This document shows positions 16,335 through 25,740 of a DNA stretch of 64,000 nt, in pieces. The position numbers were made by a program, and so were the translations under genes. The stretch's first letter is position 1, and every line of letters begins with the position of its first letter. Source of the DNA: Flavobacteriales bacterium UBA6772 (GTDB lineage: Bacteria; Bacteroidota; Bacteroidia; Flavobacteriales; Flavobacteriaceae). The notes beneath the pieces are model-generated. The model saw nothing but the letters and a program-made list of their open reading frames with translations. It had not been told where the DNA came from and ran no database searches. The DNA lies in the NCBI GenBank assembly GCA_905181765.1, contig CAJIYW010000001.1, forward strand, positions 310,001-374,000, given 5' to 3'.

Positions 16335-17090
16335 CTAAATTCTAACAGGTATATTATGTTGTTCTAAAGCTTGTTTTAAATCTAAAATAGCAATTTCACC
16401 AAAGTGAAAAACACTTGCTGCCAATGCGGCATCTGACTTACCTATTTTAAAAGTATCTATAAAGTGCTGCACCGTTCCTGCACCGCCAGAAGCAATAATA
16501 GGAATATTTAATTCCGTAGATAGTTTTGCTAAAGCTTCATTTGCAAAGCCAGCTTTTGTACCATCGTTATTCATTGAAGTAAATAGAATTTCTCCTGCTC
16601 CACGCGCCTCTACTTCTTTTGCCCAATCAAATAAATTTAAATTTGTTGGAATGGTTCCTCCTGCTAAATGTACAATCCATTCTCCATCTATCTGTTTCGC
16701 ATCAATTGCAATAACCACACATTGATTTCCGAATTTCTCTGCCAGCTCATTTACCAATTCAGGTCTTTTTATTGCTGATGAATTTATCGAAACTTTATCT
16801 GCTCCAGATTTTAGTAATAAATCTACATCCGCAACCGAAGAAATACCGCCACCAACTGTAAATGGAATATTTACTTGTTCTGCAACCTTTAAAACCATTT
16901 CTAACATCGTTTTTCTACCTTCTAAAGTAGCCGAAATATCTAAAAACACCAATTCATCTGCCCCTAATTCCGCATACTGTTTTGCTAAGATTACTGGATC
17001 TCCTGCATCAATTAAATTAACGAAATTCACACCTTTTACAGTACGACCATTTTTAATATCTAAACAAGGTATTATTCTTTTTGTTAACAT
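16335..17090 (-). CDS. hisF: imidazole glycerol phosphate synthase, cyclase subunit
   Basis: 251 residues, TIM barrel. The catalytic Asp residues lie in [15 protein letters not shown] (Asp 11) and [11 protein letters not shown]. Phosphate-binding loops VGGGISS and ASGGAG are present. Normal length. HisF closes the imidazole ring using ammonia from HisH, which is encoded upstream in the same operon. Confidence 0.97.
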   Translation of the reverse strand: MLTKRIIPCLDIKNGRTVKGVNFVNLIDAGDPVILAKQYAELGADELVFLDISATLEGRKTMLEMVLKVAEQVNIPFTVGGGISSVADVDLLLKSGADKVSINSSAIKRPELVNELAEKFGNQCVVIAIDAKQIDGEWIVHLAGGTIPTNLNLFDWAKEVEARGAGEILFTSMNNDGTKAGFANEALAKLSTELNIPIIASGGAGTVQHFIDTFKIGKSDAALAASVFHFGEIAILDLKQALEQHNIPVRI

Positions 17091-17154
17091 TCGAATAGCT
17101 TTTTTCTTTTACTTTTTAGCAGTTTGCAAATTGTTAACTGCTAAAAATACATGG

Positions 17155-17892
17155 CTAATTATTAAGTATATATTGTTCCAATTGTTTTAAACTAATCTTT
17201 TTCTCGTATATGGCCTTTCCGATAATTACACCTTCGCATCCATTTTCTGCTAGCCTTGGCAATTCATCAAAGGTTGATATTCCTCCAGAGGCAATAAGTT
17301 TTACGTCTTTAACTTCGGTTAGAATTTCTTTGTAAACATCAAAACTTGGCCCTTGTAACATGCCATCTTTAGAAATATCTGTACAAATTACATACTGAAT
17401 TCCTTTATCTTGATATCTTTTAATAAAAGGAATCAATTCTAAAGTACTTTCTTCTTGCCAGCCATTTGTAGCAATTTTTCCTCCTGCACTATCTGGATAA
17501 AAATCAGCTCCTAAAATAATTTTTTGAGCTCCATATTTTTCAATCCAGCTTTCGAATATATCGCTATTTTTCACTGCAATACTTCCTCCTGTAATCTGAT
17601 TTGCACCAGAGTTAAAAGCAATTTCTAAATCTTTATTAGATTTTAAACCACCACCAAAATCTATTTTTAAATTAGTTTTTGAAGCAATCTGTTCTAAAAC
17701 TTTATAGTTGATAATCTTGCTAGCCTTTGCGCCATCTAAATCTACTACATGCAAAAACTCGATACCTGCAGCCTCAAATTCTTTGGCTACTTCTAACGGG
17801 TTTTCGTTGTATATTTTCTTGGTATTATAATCACCTTTTGTTAAACGAACACATTTTCCGTCTATAATGTCTATGGCTGGTATGATTCTCAA
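17155..17892 (-). CDS. hisA: ProFAR isomerase HisA
   Basis: 245 residues, TIM barrel paralogous to His[22 protein letters not shown] carries the catalytic Asp 8; the second catalytic Asp is in [13 protein letters not shown]. Phosphate loops are FGGGLKS and ASGGIST. It performs the Amadori rearrangement of ProFAR to PRFAR. The start is at the conserved MRIIPAID, and there is a 15-bp gap from hisH. Confidence 0.97.
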   Translation of the reverse strand: MRIIPAIDIIDGKCVRLTKGDYNTKKIYNENPLEVAKEFEAAGIEFLHVVDLDGAKASKIINYKVLEQIASKTNLKIDFGGGLKSNKDLEIAFNSGANQITGGSIAVKNSDIFESWIEKYGAQKIILGADFYPDSAGGKIATNGWQEESTLELIPFIKRYQDKGIQYVICTDISKDGMLQGPSFDVYKEILTEVKDVKLIASGGISTFDELPRLAENGCEGVIIGKAIYEKKISLKQLEQYILNN

Positions 17893-17907
17893 AATAGTTT
17901 TAAATTT

Positions 17908-18501
17908 TTAGTTATTGGTTTGTAGTTCCAAAAAATTCTTTAATAATTGCTCGCCGGCTAAACTACTTTTCTCTGGATGAAACTGCACTCCATAAAAATT
18001 ATCTTTCTGCAATGCAGCTGCATAAGCAGTTTCATAAGTTGTAGTTGCGATGCATTCTTTGCAGTTTTCAGCATAAAAACTATGTACTAAATACATAAAT
18101 TCTTTTTCTTTAACTCCTGTAAACAAAGCAGACTTTAAATTAGAAACTGTATTCCAACCCATTTGAGGCACTTTTACAGCATTTGAAAAACGTTTTATCT
18201 CAACATCAAAAATTCCTAAACCTTTTGTATTTCCTTCTTCAGAAAAGTTACACATTAATTGCATACCCAAACAAATACCAAGAACAGGTTGTTTTAATGT
18301 TGGAATTATTTTATCTAATCCACTTTCTTGCAACATTTTCATTGCAGAACTTGCTTCACCAACTCCAGGAAAAATTACTTTATCTGCAGTTTTTATCTCA
18401 TCAATATTATTTGATAAAATAGCGTCTACACCTAAACGTTTAAAAGCAAACTGAATACTTTTAATATTTCCTGCACCGTAATCTATTATTATTAATTTCA
18501 T
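17908..18501 (-). CDS. hisH: imidazole glycerol phosphate synthase, glutaminase subunit
   Basis: 197 residues from the ATG at 18501 (MKLIIIDYGAGNIKS). An in-frame extension of eight residues to 18525 is possible but lacks conservation. Class I amidotransferase: nucleophile Cys in LGICLGMQLM, and catalytic His/Glu in GVQFHPEKSS. It supplies ammonia to HisF. Confidence 0.95.
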   Translation of the reverse strand: MKLIIIDYGAGNIKSIQFAFKRLGVDAILSNNIDEIKTADKVIFPGVGEASSAMKMLQESGLDKIIPTLKQPVLGICLGMQLMCNFSEEGNTKGLGIFDVEIKRFSNAVKVPQMGWNTVSNLKSALFTGVKEKEFMYLVHSFYAENCKECIATTTYETAYAAALQKDNFYGVQFHPEKSSLAGEQLLKNFLELQTNN

Positions 18502-18548
18502 TCTTTCACTTTTATCAATTAGCAAATGGCTAATATCTAAGAACTATT

Positions 18549-19687
18549 TTATAACATTCCCTTTGTTGAAGGTAAAAACATCTTGTTAGCATCTCTTTTT
18601 ACCGCCATTTTCATTGCTTTTGCAAATGCTTTAAAAATTCCTTCAATTTTGTGATGCTCGTTAGTTCCTTCTGCCTTAATATTTAAATTACATTTTGCAC
18701 CATCTGTAAAAGATTTAAACAAATGGAAGAACATTTCTGTTGGCATGTCTCCAATTTTTTCTCTTTTAAAATCAGCTTCCCATTCTAGCCAATTTCTACC
18801 ACCAAAATCTACAGCAACTTGTGCCAAACAATCATCCATTGGCAGGCAAAATCCATATCTTTCAATTCCTAATTTAGACCCAATGCTTTGTTGAACAATT
18901 CTCCGAAAGCAATCATAGTATCTTCTATAGTATGGTGTTCGTCAACTTCTAAGTCGCCATCAACTTTAATCGTCAAATCCATATTACCATGTCTACCAAT
19001 TTGATCTAACATATGATCGAAAAACAACAAACCTGTGCTGATATCATTTTTACCAGAGCCATCTAGATTTAATTTGATATAAATTTTAGTTTCGTTGGTA
19101 TTTCTAGTAATTTCTACAACTCTGTCTTTTAATTTAAGAAAATTATAAATTTCTGACCAATCTGTGCTTGTAAGTGCGATACAATCTAATATCTTTTGTT
19201 TAGATGTTTCTATTTCATTCGCACCTAATTCTGCATTTTCAGACAAATAAATACCTCTAGCACCTATGTTGTTTGCCAATTCCATATCTGTAATTCTATC
19301 ACCCAAAACAAAAGAATTCTCCAAATCATATTCTTCTGAAAAATACTTGGTTAATAAACCCGTTCTTGGTTTTCTAGTTTCCGCATTCTCATGAGGAAAG
19401 GTTTTATCAATGAGAACTTCAGAGAAAACAACACCTTCTTTTTGAAAAGCGGAAAGTACTTTGTTTTGTGCCGGCCAAAAAGTAGCTTCAGGAAAACTAT
19501 CTGTACCCAAACCATCTTGATTTGTAACCATTACTAACTCATACTCCAATTCTGAGGCTATTTTTGCCATGTATTGAAACACTTTTGGGTAGAATTCTAA
19601 CTTCTCTAGACTATCTAACTGATAATCTACTGGCGGCTCTAAAACTAACGTTCCGTCTCTATCTATAAATAATACTTTTTTACTCAT
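18549..19687 (-). CDS. hisB: bifunctional histidinol-phosphatase/imidazoleglycerol-phosphate dehydratase, frameshifted
   Basis: Two domains in one gene. The N-terminal HAD phosphatase has [11 protein letters not shown] and VTNQDG. The C-terminal IGP dehydratase has [13 protein letters not shown] and DEHHTIEDT, then after the break [13 protein letters not shown] and the second metal motif NEHHKIEG. The frame breaks near 18878: GGTCTAAATTAG ends the first frame, while GGTTCTAAATTAG would give [11 protein letters not shown] and read on to the natural end. One missing base explains it, so I treat it as one gene. The start is [12 protein letters not shown] at 19687. Confidence 0.92.
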
Positions 19688-19738
19688 ATCTAACATGTTA
19701 ACTTTCAGGTTTTAAAAACCTTAAAAATATTTTAATTT

Positions 19739-20792
19739 TTATTGAATAGACTTTAAAGCTCTTAACAAAATTTGATTTTCTTCGCAGATACCCACACTTA
19801 TCCGTAAACAATTTTCGCATAAAGCTTCTGTGGTTCTATTTCTAACAACTACTCCTGCCATTACTAATTGATTGTAGCGTTTTGTTGCATCATCTACTTT
19901 AATTAAAAGAAAGTTACCATCTGAAGGATATACTTTCTCAATATAACTAACACAACACTCTAATTCTTTATGTAACCGCTTTCTTTCACTTACTAATTGA
20001 GCAACTTCATTTTGAATTACTTCCATCTCCTGAAGTCCTTAATTGCTCTTTGTTGTGTTAATTCATTTACATTATACGGCGGTTTTATAGTATTTAAAAC
20101 TGCAATAATTTCTCTTGACGCGTAACAAGCTCCCAATCGAATTCCTGCCAAACCATATGCTTTTGATAATGTTTGAATAATAATTAGATTCGGATATTTT
20201 TCCAAATTTTTTAACCAGCTTTCTTTTGCTGAAAAATCAATATATGCCTCATCTAAAAGCACTAAGCCTTAAACTTTAATAACAATTCTTTTATGGTAGC
20301 TTCGCTAAAACTATTACCTGTGGGATTATTTGGAGAACATAAGAATAAAATTTTGCTATTTTTATCTGCTGCTCCTATAATCTGTTTTACTTGTGGCTGA
20401 AAATCTTCATCTAATAAGACTGTTTTATTTTCTACAGCATTTATATTGGCCAAAACACTATACATACCATATGTTGGTGGCAACGTAATAACATTGTCTT
20501 CATTAGGTTCACAAAAAGCTCTAAAAATTAAATCTAAAACTTCATCACTTCCATTTCCTAATAGAAGATTACGCTTATCACTTCCTTTAATTTTACATAA
20601 TAATTGTTTTACATTGTTCTGATTAGGATCTGGATATCTATTCACGCCATTTTCAAACGGATTTTCATTAGCATCTAAGAAAATCATTTCTGATACATTG
20701 GTATCTTTATACTCATCTCTTGCAGAAGAATATGGCTTTAGAGACTTAATGTTCTCTCTAATAAGATTATTTAAATTGAAACTTGATTTCAT
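19739..20792 (-). CDS. hisC: histidinol-phosphate aminotransferase, two frameshifts
   Basis: A fold-type I PLP enzyme of about 350 residues, found here in three pieces. Piece 1 (20792-20262) has [23 protein letters not shown] and CSPNNPTGN. Piece 2 has [10 protein letters not shown] and the PLP Lys in [15 protein letters not shown]. Piece 3 (to 19739) has [12 protein letters not shown] and NCLRISVG. Breaks near 20268 (TTTAAGGCTTAGTG) and 20032 (GGACTTCAGGAG) are each cured by one added base. The order and spacing of motifs are complete, so the gene is probably intact in the cell. Confidence 0.92.
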
Positions 20793-20832
20793 ATTATAAA
20801 AAATTTAAAAAATTCAGTCTAACCTTAAAATA

Positions 20833-22116
20833 TTATTTTAAATCATTTAAACGCAATGTAACTGCATTTTTATGCGCTTGTAAACCTTCTGTTGTTGCCA
20901 TGATTTCGATAGACCTACCAATATTCTGTATGCCTTCTTTTGAAATTTCTTGAAAGGTAATTGCTTTTGTAAAACTGTCTAAATTTACACCAGAATACGA
21001 TTTAGAAAATCCGTTTGTTGGTAGCGTATGGTTTGTACCTGAGGCATAATCTCCTGCACTTTCTGGAGTATAATTCCCTATAAATACAGAACCTGCATTT
21101 TCAATGTTATCTATGTAAAACTTATTATTGTTTGTGCAAACAATAAAGTGTTCAGGCCCATATTCATTAATCAAATCTAAAGCGATTTTATCATTCTCAA
21201 CAAAAATAGATTTCGAGTTCGTTATCGCTTTTTGAGCAATTTCTAATCTTGGTAGCTCTTTAATCTGTTTTTCTATTTCTTCTTCTACTTTTTTAATGAA
21301 CTCTTTTGAAGTTGAAACTAAAATAACTTGAGAATCTTCACCATGTTCTGCTTGACTTAGTAAATCTGAAGCCACATAACTTGCATTTGCACTATCATCA
21401 GCAACAATTAATAATTCACTTGGCCCTGCTGGCATGTCTATTGCAACACCATGTTTGGTTGCTAATTGTTTTGCAACCGTTACAAATTGATTTCCTGGTC
21501 CGAATATTTTATAAACCTGCGGAATCGTTTCAGTTCCAAAAGTAACTCCTGCAATTGCCTGAATTCCTCCCACTTTTACAATTTTTGTTACACCGCATAA
21601 ATTGGCTGTATACAATATTGCTGGATGAATTTCCCCATCTTTGTTAGGAGGTGAGCATAAAACAATTTCTTTACAACCCGCAATTTGAGCAGGAATTGCC
21701 AACATTAAAACCGTTGAAAATAAAGGTGCCGTTCCGCCAGGAATATACAAGCCTACTTTTTGAATGGGTCTTTTTTCTTGCCAACAAGAAACACCATTTG
21801 TAGTTTCTACAAATACTTTTTTAGTTTTCTGTGCAATATGAAACTTTGTAATATTTTCTTTTGCAAAATTAATTGCTTCTTTTAATTCGTCTGAAACGGT
21901 ATCTATTGCCCCTTTAATCTCGAGTACTGAAACTAAATTAGAATCTAAAGAAACACCATCGAATTTTTTAGTATACCTAGCAACAGCAATATCCCCGTTT
22001 TTTTGAATGTCTGTAAAAACTTCATTTACAGTACCTTCAATATCGTCTACTGTTTTTGTAGGTCTTTCTAGGATTTTCTTCCAATCTTTTTGCTGCGGAT
22101 TTAAAATTGTATTCAT
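20833..22116 (-). CDS. hisD: histidinol dehydrogenase
   Basis: 427 residues from ATG 22116 (MNTILNPQQKDW). It makes the last two NAD-dependent steps, histidinol to histidine, with a zinc ion. Conserved parts: GLYIPGGTAPLFSTVLM, FGPGNQFVTVAKQ, DMPAGPSELLIVAD, LLSQAEHGEDSQ (Gln/His metal ligands) and the C-terminal NHTLPTNGFSKSYSGV. The length is normal. It starts 1 bp after the hisG stop. Confidence 0.97.
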   Translation of the reverse strand: MNTILNPQQKDWKKILERPTKTVDDIEGTVNEVFTDIQKNGDIAVARYTKKFDGVSLDSNLVSVLEIKGAIDTVSDELKEAINFAKENITKFHIAQKTKKVFVETTNGVSCWQEKRPIQKVGLYIPGGTAPLFSTVLMLAIPAQIAGCKEIVLCSPPNKDGEIHPAILYTANLCGVTKIVKVGGIQAIAGVTFGTETIPQVYKIFGPGNQFVTVAKQLATKHGVAIDMPAGPSELLIVADDSANASYVASDLLSQAEHGEDSQVILVSTSKEFIKKVEEEIEKQIKELPRLEIAQKAITNSKSIFVENDKIALDLINEYGPEHFIVCTNNNKFYIDNIENAGSVFIGNYTPESAGDYASGTNHTLPTNGFSKSYSGVNLDSFTKAITFQEISKEGIQNIGRSIEIMATTEGLQAHKNAVTLRLNDLK

Positions 22117-22117
22117 T

Positions 22118-22975
22118 TTATAAAACCATTTTTTCAATAGGACACACTAAAATACCTTCTGCTCCATTCTCTTTTAACTCGTCAATAATTTCCCAAAACT
22201 GATTTTTAGAAATTACTGTATGCACTGAGCTCCAACCTTTTTCTGCCAATGGTAAAACTGTAGGACTGCGCATTCCTGGTAACAAATTTAGAATGGCATC
22301 AAGTTTGTCATCCGGTGCGTTTAATAATATGTATTTAGAATCTCTTCCTTTTAAAACAGATTGTATTCTAAATTGAATTTTATTTAAAATATCTCTTCTT
22401 TCTTTTGAAATTAATGGAGAAACTGCCAAAACTGCTTCAGACTTTAATAAAACTTCTATTTCTTTTAACCCATTTTTAAATAAAGTACTTCCACTTGATA
22501 CAATATCACAAATTCCGTCTGCTAAACCAATATTAGGTGCAATCTCTACGGAACCACTAATAGTGTGTAATTGTGCATTAATATTTTGTTGTTTTAAAAA
22601 CTTTTTTACAGTTTCCGGATACGAGGTTGCAATTCTTTTCCCTTCTAAATCTTTTAAAGAATTAGCTTTAGAATCTTTCGGTACAGCAATAGAAACTTTA
22701 CATTTAGAAAAACCTAAACGCTCTATAAATTCTAGATCTTTTCCTTTTTCTATTAAAACATTCTCACCAATAATTGCTGCATCTACGACACCATCTCTTA
22801 AATATTGAGGGATATCTCCGTTCCTTAAATAAAAAACTTCAACTGGAAAATTTCTTGCAGCAGCTTTTAACTGATCTTTTCCATTATCTATAGAAATACC
22901 AATATCTTTTAAGATTCTCATAGAATCTTCATTTAACCTTCCTGATTTCTGCACTGCAATTCTTAAGTTACTCAT
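22118..22975 (-). CDS. hisG: ATP phosphoribosyltransferase, long form
   Basis: 285 residues from MSNLRIAVQKSGRLNEDS at 22975. First, committed step of the pathway. Long-form HisG: the catalytic domain contains ATSYPETVKKFL and DGICDIVSSGSTL (phosphate loop). The C-terminal ACT-like regulatory domain (about 210-285, LLPGMRSPTVLPL.. WSSVHTVIS) binds histidine for feedback inhibition, so no HisZ is needed. It follows the attenuator directly. Confidence 0.96.
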   Translation of the reverse strand: MSNLRIAVQKSGRLNEDSMRILKDIGISIDNGKDQLKAAARNFPVEVFYLRNGDIPQYLRDGVVDAAIIGENVLIEKGKDLEFIERLGFSKCKVSIAVPKDSKANSLKDLEGKRIATSYPETVKKFLKQQNINAQLHTISGSVEIAPNIGLADGICDIVSSGSTLFKNGLKEIEVLLKSEAVLAVSPLISKERRDILNKIQFRIQSVLKGRDSKYILLNAPDDKLDAILNLLPGMRSPTVLPLAEKGWSSVHTVISKNQFWEIIDELKENGAEGILVCPIEKMVL

Positions 22976-23013
22976 TTTTGTTTTTGTTAAAAGCCTGAAC
23001 AAATACGGTTTTA

Positions 23014-23050
23014 AATAAAAAAAACCTGTTTGATTTGCTCAAACAGGTTT
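23014..23050 (-). terminator. his operon attenuator (intrinsic terminator)
   Basis: On the - strand AAACCTGTTTGA (23050-23039) pairs perfectly with TCAAACAGGTTT (23033-23022) around a 5-nt loop, followed by a run of eight or more T. It lies between the His-rich leader peptide and hisG, where termination would block the operon. Confidence 0.85.
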
Positions 23051-23080
23051 ATAAATATTTTGATTTTATTCAATACATTT

Positions 23081-23137
23081 TTAAATCGCTTGATTGCAAT
23101 TGTGAAAATGATGAAAATGTGATTGAATAAATGTCAT
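23081..23137 (-). CDS. hisL: his operon leader peptide
   Basis: An 18-residue open frame, MTFIQSHFHHFHNCNQAI, with four His in six residues (HFHHFH), on the same strand as and 105 bp before hisG, with the intrinsic terminator between. This is the layout of ribosome-mediated attenuation: stalling at the His codons for lack of charged tRNA-His would favour an anti-terminator. A -7-like box (GATATTTG, near 23165-23158) lies upstream. The remainder of the gap to 23317 shows nothing else. Confidence 0.85.
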   Translation of the reverse strand: MTFIQSHFHHFHNCNQAI

Positions 23138-23317
23138 TCTTTTTTAATTATATGCAAATATCTTACTTTTATTTCTAATTAAAGTAATCATCCAATCAAA
23201 AAATTAAATAATATATAAATTTTATCGATTTCTTATTATTTGTTTAAATTTATTGTTTAAAACTAAAAAGAATGATGATTAATCTCTCTTTTTAATATTT
23301 TAAATATTCTTACAGTG

Positions 23318-24565
23318 TTATACCATAGTTGCTGCAATCTTCTTATAAGTTCCGTTTTCTAACAATACTCGAATTGCCGAAAAAGCAGTAATTGTCTCGT
23401 CTATATCTTCTTGAGTATGGGTTGTTGTAGGTATTAATCTTAAAATAATTAATCCTTTAGGAATTACAGGATACACCACAATAGAACAGAAAATACCATG
23501 ATTTTCTCTTAAATCATTCACCATTGCCATTGCTTCAGGAATGTCTCCTTTTAAGAATACGGGTGTAATACAGGTTTGTGTAGTTCCTAAATCGAAACCA
23601 GCAGAACGCAAACCAGATTGCAATGCGTTTGTGTTTTCCCAAAGTTTTTCTTTTAATTCTGGCATTGTACGCAACATGTCTAAACGTTTTAATGCTCCCT
23701 TAACCATTGCCATTGGCAAAGATTTTGCAAACGTTTGAGAACGCATATTGTATTGTAAGTATTGAATTACGTCTTTATTACCTGCTAGAAATGCACCAAT
23801 ACCTGCCATAGATTTGGCAAAGGTTGCAAAGTACACATCAATATCATCTTGAACTCCTTGTTCAAAACCGGTTCCTTTTCCATCTTTTCCTAAAGTTCCA
23901 AAACCATGTGCATCATCAACTAACAATCTAAAGTTATATTCTTTTTTAAAAGCTACAATTTCTTTTAAACGACCTTGCTCACCTCGCATTCCAAAAACTC
24001 CTTCAGAAATTACTAAAATTCCTCCACCAGTTTTTTCTGCCATTCTTGTTGCACGTTTTATGTTTTTTTCAAAACTTTCCATATCGTTATGACGATATAC
24101 AAAACGCTTTCCTGAATGTAAACGAACTCCGTCTATAATACATGCATGCGTATCCATATCATACACAATAATATCGTGTTTAGTAACCAAAGCATCTATT
24201 GCGGACATGATTCCTTGATATCCAAAATTTAATAAATAGGCTTTTTCTTTATCAACAAATTCAGCACATTCACGTTCCAACTGTTCGTGAAAAGGTGTAT
24301 GTCCAGACATCATTCTGGCACCCATTGGATACGCCATGCCATGCTCTAAAGCTGCTTCTCCATCTACTTTTAAAACTTCTGGATGATTTGCTAATCCCAA
24401 ATAATCATTAATACTCCAAGTAATTACTTTTTTTCCATTGAAATACATTCTATTAGAAATTGGGCCCTCTAATTTTGGAAACACATAGTATCCCTCTGCC
24501 ATATCTGCCCATTTACCTAATGGTCCTTTATCTTTTATTATTCTATCAAATAAATCTGTCGTCAT
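23318..24565 (-). CDS. alpha-oxoamine synthase (serine palmitoyltransferase/cysteate acyltransferase type)
   Basis: 415 residues, fold-type I PLP enzyme that condenses an amino acid with an acyl thioester. Seen: NDYLGLANHPEV, MGARMMSGHTPFHEQLE, LLVDDAHGFGTLG (PLP-binding Asp and His) and FATFAKSMAGIGAF with the Schiff-base Lys. In Bacteroidota these enzymes begin sphingolipid synthesis (serine as substrate) or sulfonolipid/capnine synthesis (cysteate as substrate). The neighbouring cysteine-synthase-like gene favours the second. A 2-amino-3-ketobutyrate ligase role is less likely because no threonine dehydrogenase gene is nearby. Confidence 0.8.
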   Translation of the reverse strand: MTTDLFDRIIKDKGPLGKWADMAEGYYVFPKLEGPISNRMYFNGKKVITWSINDYLGLANHPEVLKVDGEAALEHGMAYPMGARMMSGHTPFHEQLERECAEFVDKEKAYLLNFGYQGIMSAIDALVTKHDIIVYDMDTHACIIDGVRLHSGKRFVYRHNDMESFEKNIKRATRMAEKTGGGILVISEGVFGMRGEQGRLKEIVAFKKEYNFRLLVDDAHGFGTLGKDGKGTGFEQGVQDDIDVYFATFAKSMAGIGAFLAGNKDVIQYLQYNMRSQTFAKSLPMAMVKGALKRLDMLRTMPELKEKLWENTNALQSGLRSAGFDLGTTQTCITPVFLKGDIPEAMAMVNDLRENHGIFCSIVVYPVIPKGLIILRLIPTTTHTQEDIDETITAFSAIRVLLENGTYKKIAATMV

Positions 24566-24645
24566 TCTCTCTTCTTTTTTTCAGTATGTAAAGTTAGCTA
24601 ATTATAATATTATATAAAATTTTACTTGATGTTTGAAAGTTTTTT

Positions 24646-25644
24646 TTAATCTAAAAACCCTTGTTCACGCATCCAAGAATCACTATAAATTTTATTCATA
24701 TATCTAGAACCATGATCTGGAAAAATCAATACAACAAAACTATTTTCATCGAACATACCTAAAGCATTATATTGTCTTGCAGCCTGCAGAACAGCACCAC
24801 TTGTATATCCTAAAAACATCCCTTCTTTTTGTATAATTTCTCTAGCTGCAAAGGCAGCATCTTTGTCAGTTACTTTCTCATAAATATCTATCACATCAAA
24901 GTCTGTTGCTGTAGGAATTAATGTTTTTCCTAAGCCTTCAATTTTATATGGCTTTATCTCATTAATATCAAATTCTCCTGTTTCATGGAACTTTTTAAGC
25001 ACCGAACCAAAAGCATCTACGCCTAAAACTTTAATGTTTGGGTTTTGCTCTTTTAAGTACTTACCCGTTCCAGAAATCGTTCCCCCTGTGCCACTTGCAA
25101 CTATCAGGTGTGTAATTTTACCAGCTGTCTGATTCCATATTTCTGGACCTGTAGTTCTATAATGTGCTTCAATATTTAATTCATTAAAATACTGATTTAT
25201 ATAAACAGAGTTTTTTGTTTTCCTATGAATTATTTTTGCAACTTCATAATAAGATCTTGGATCGTCTGCAGGAACATTTGCTGGACAAATATGCACTTCT
25301 GCTCCCATTGTCTTTAATAAATCTATTTTATCTTGAGAAGATTTATCACTTACTGCTAAAATACATTTATAACCTTTTACAAGACTAATCATTGCCAAAC
25401 TGTAGCCTGTGTTTCCCGAAGTAGTTTCAACGATAGTAGCTCCTTTTTTAAGAATTCCTTTCTTTTCTGCATCGTTAAGAATATGCAAGGCAATTCTATC
25501 TTTTGAAGAAAGACCCGGATTAAAAGCTTCTACTTTTGCGAAAAAAGAACCTTTTAAACCCTTTGTTATTTTCTGAAGTTTGATTAGCGGAGTTTCCCCA
25601 ACTAATTCTAAAATACTATTATTAATTCCGTTGTTTTTACTCAT
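24646..25644 (-). CDS. PLP-dependent cysteine synthase/CBS-family enzyme, candidate cysteate synthase
   Basis: 332 residues, fold-type II PLP enzyme. The substrate loop is [13 protein letters not shown], the PLP-phosphate loop [13 protein letters not shown], and the Lys region [14 protein letters not shown]. Typical members make cysteine or cystathionine from an activated serine. Here the gene lies 80 bp upstream of an oxoamine synthase in the same direction, as expected for a cysteate synthase (phosphoserine plus sulfite) feeding sulfonolipid synthesis. This role is inference; plain CysK/CysM activity is the alternative. Confidence 0.75.
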   Translation of the reverse strand: MSKNNGINNSILELVGETPLIKLQKITKGLKGSFFAKVEAFNPGLSSKDRIALHILNDAEKKGILKKGATIVETTSGNTGYSLAMISLVKGYKCILAVSDKSSQDKIDLLKTMGAEVHICPANVPADDPRSYYEVAKIIHRKTKNSVYINQYFNELNIEAHYRTTGPEIWNQTAGKITHLIVASGTGGTISGTGKYLKEQNPNIKVLGVDAFGSVLKKFHETGEFDINEIKPYKIEGLGKTLIPTATDFDVIDIYEKVTDKDAAFAAREIIQKEGMFLGYTSGAVLQAARQYNALGMFDENSFVVLIFPDHGSRYMNKIYSDSWMREQGFLD

Positions 25645-25740
25645 ACGACTCTAATACGTAAACATTATTAATGAATAATGTTTGATAATCTTTTTATAAA
25701 ATATGAAGATACATTCTAGTATTGAATTATAAAATTAAAT

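Noticed and set aside
19739..20792. Three separate small genes in the hisC region
   Set aside because: Each piece is a consecutive segment of one HisC with its motifs in the right order; single added bases join them.
23003..23317. Riboswitch upstream of hisG
   Set aside because: The His-rich leader peptide and terminator explain the leader; no known riboswitch core is seen.
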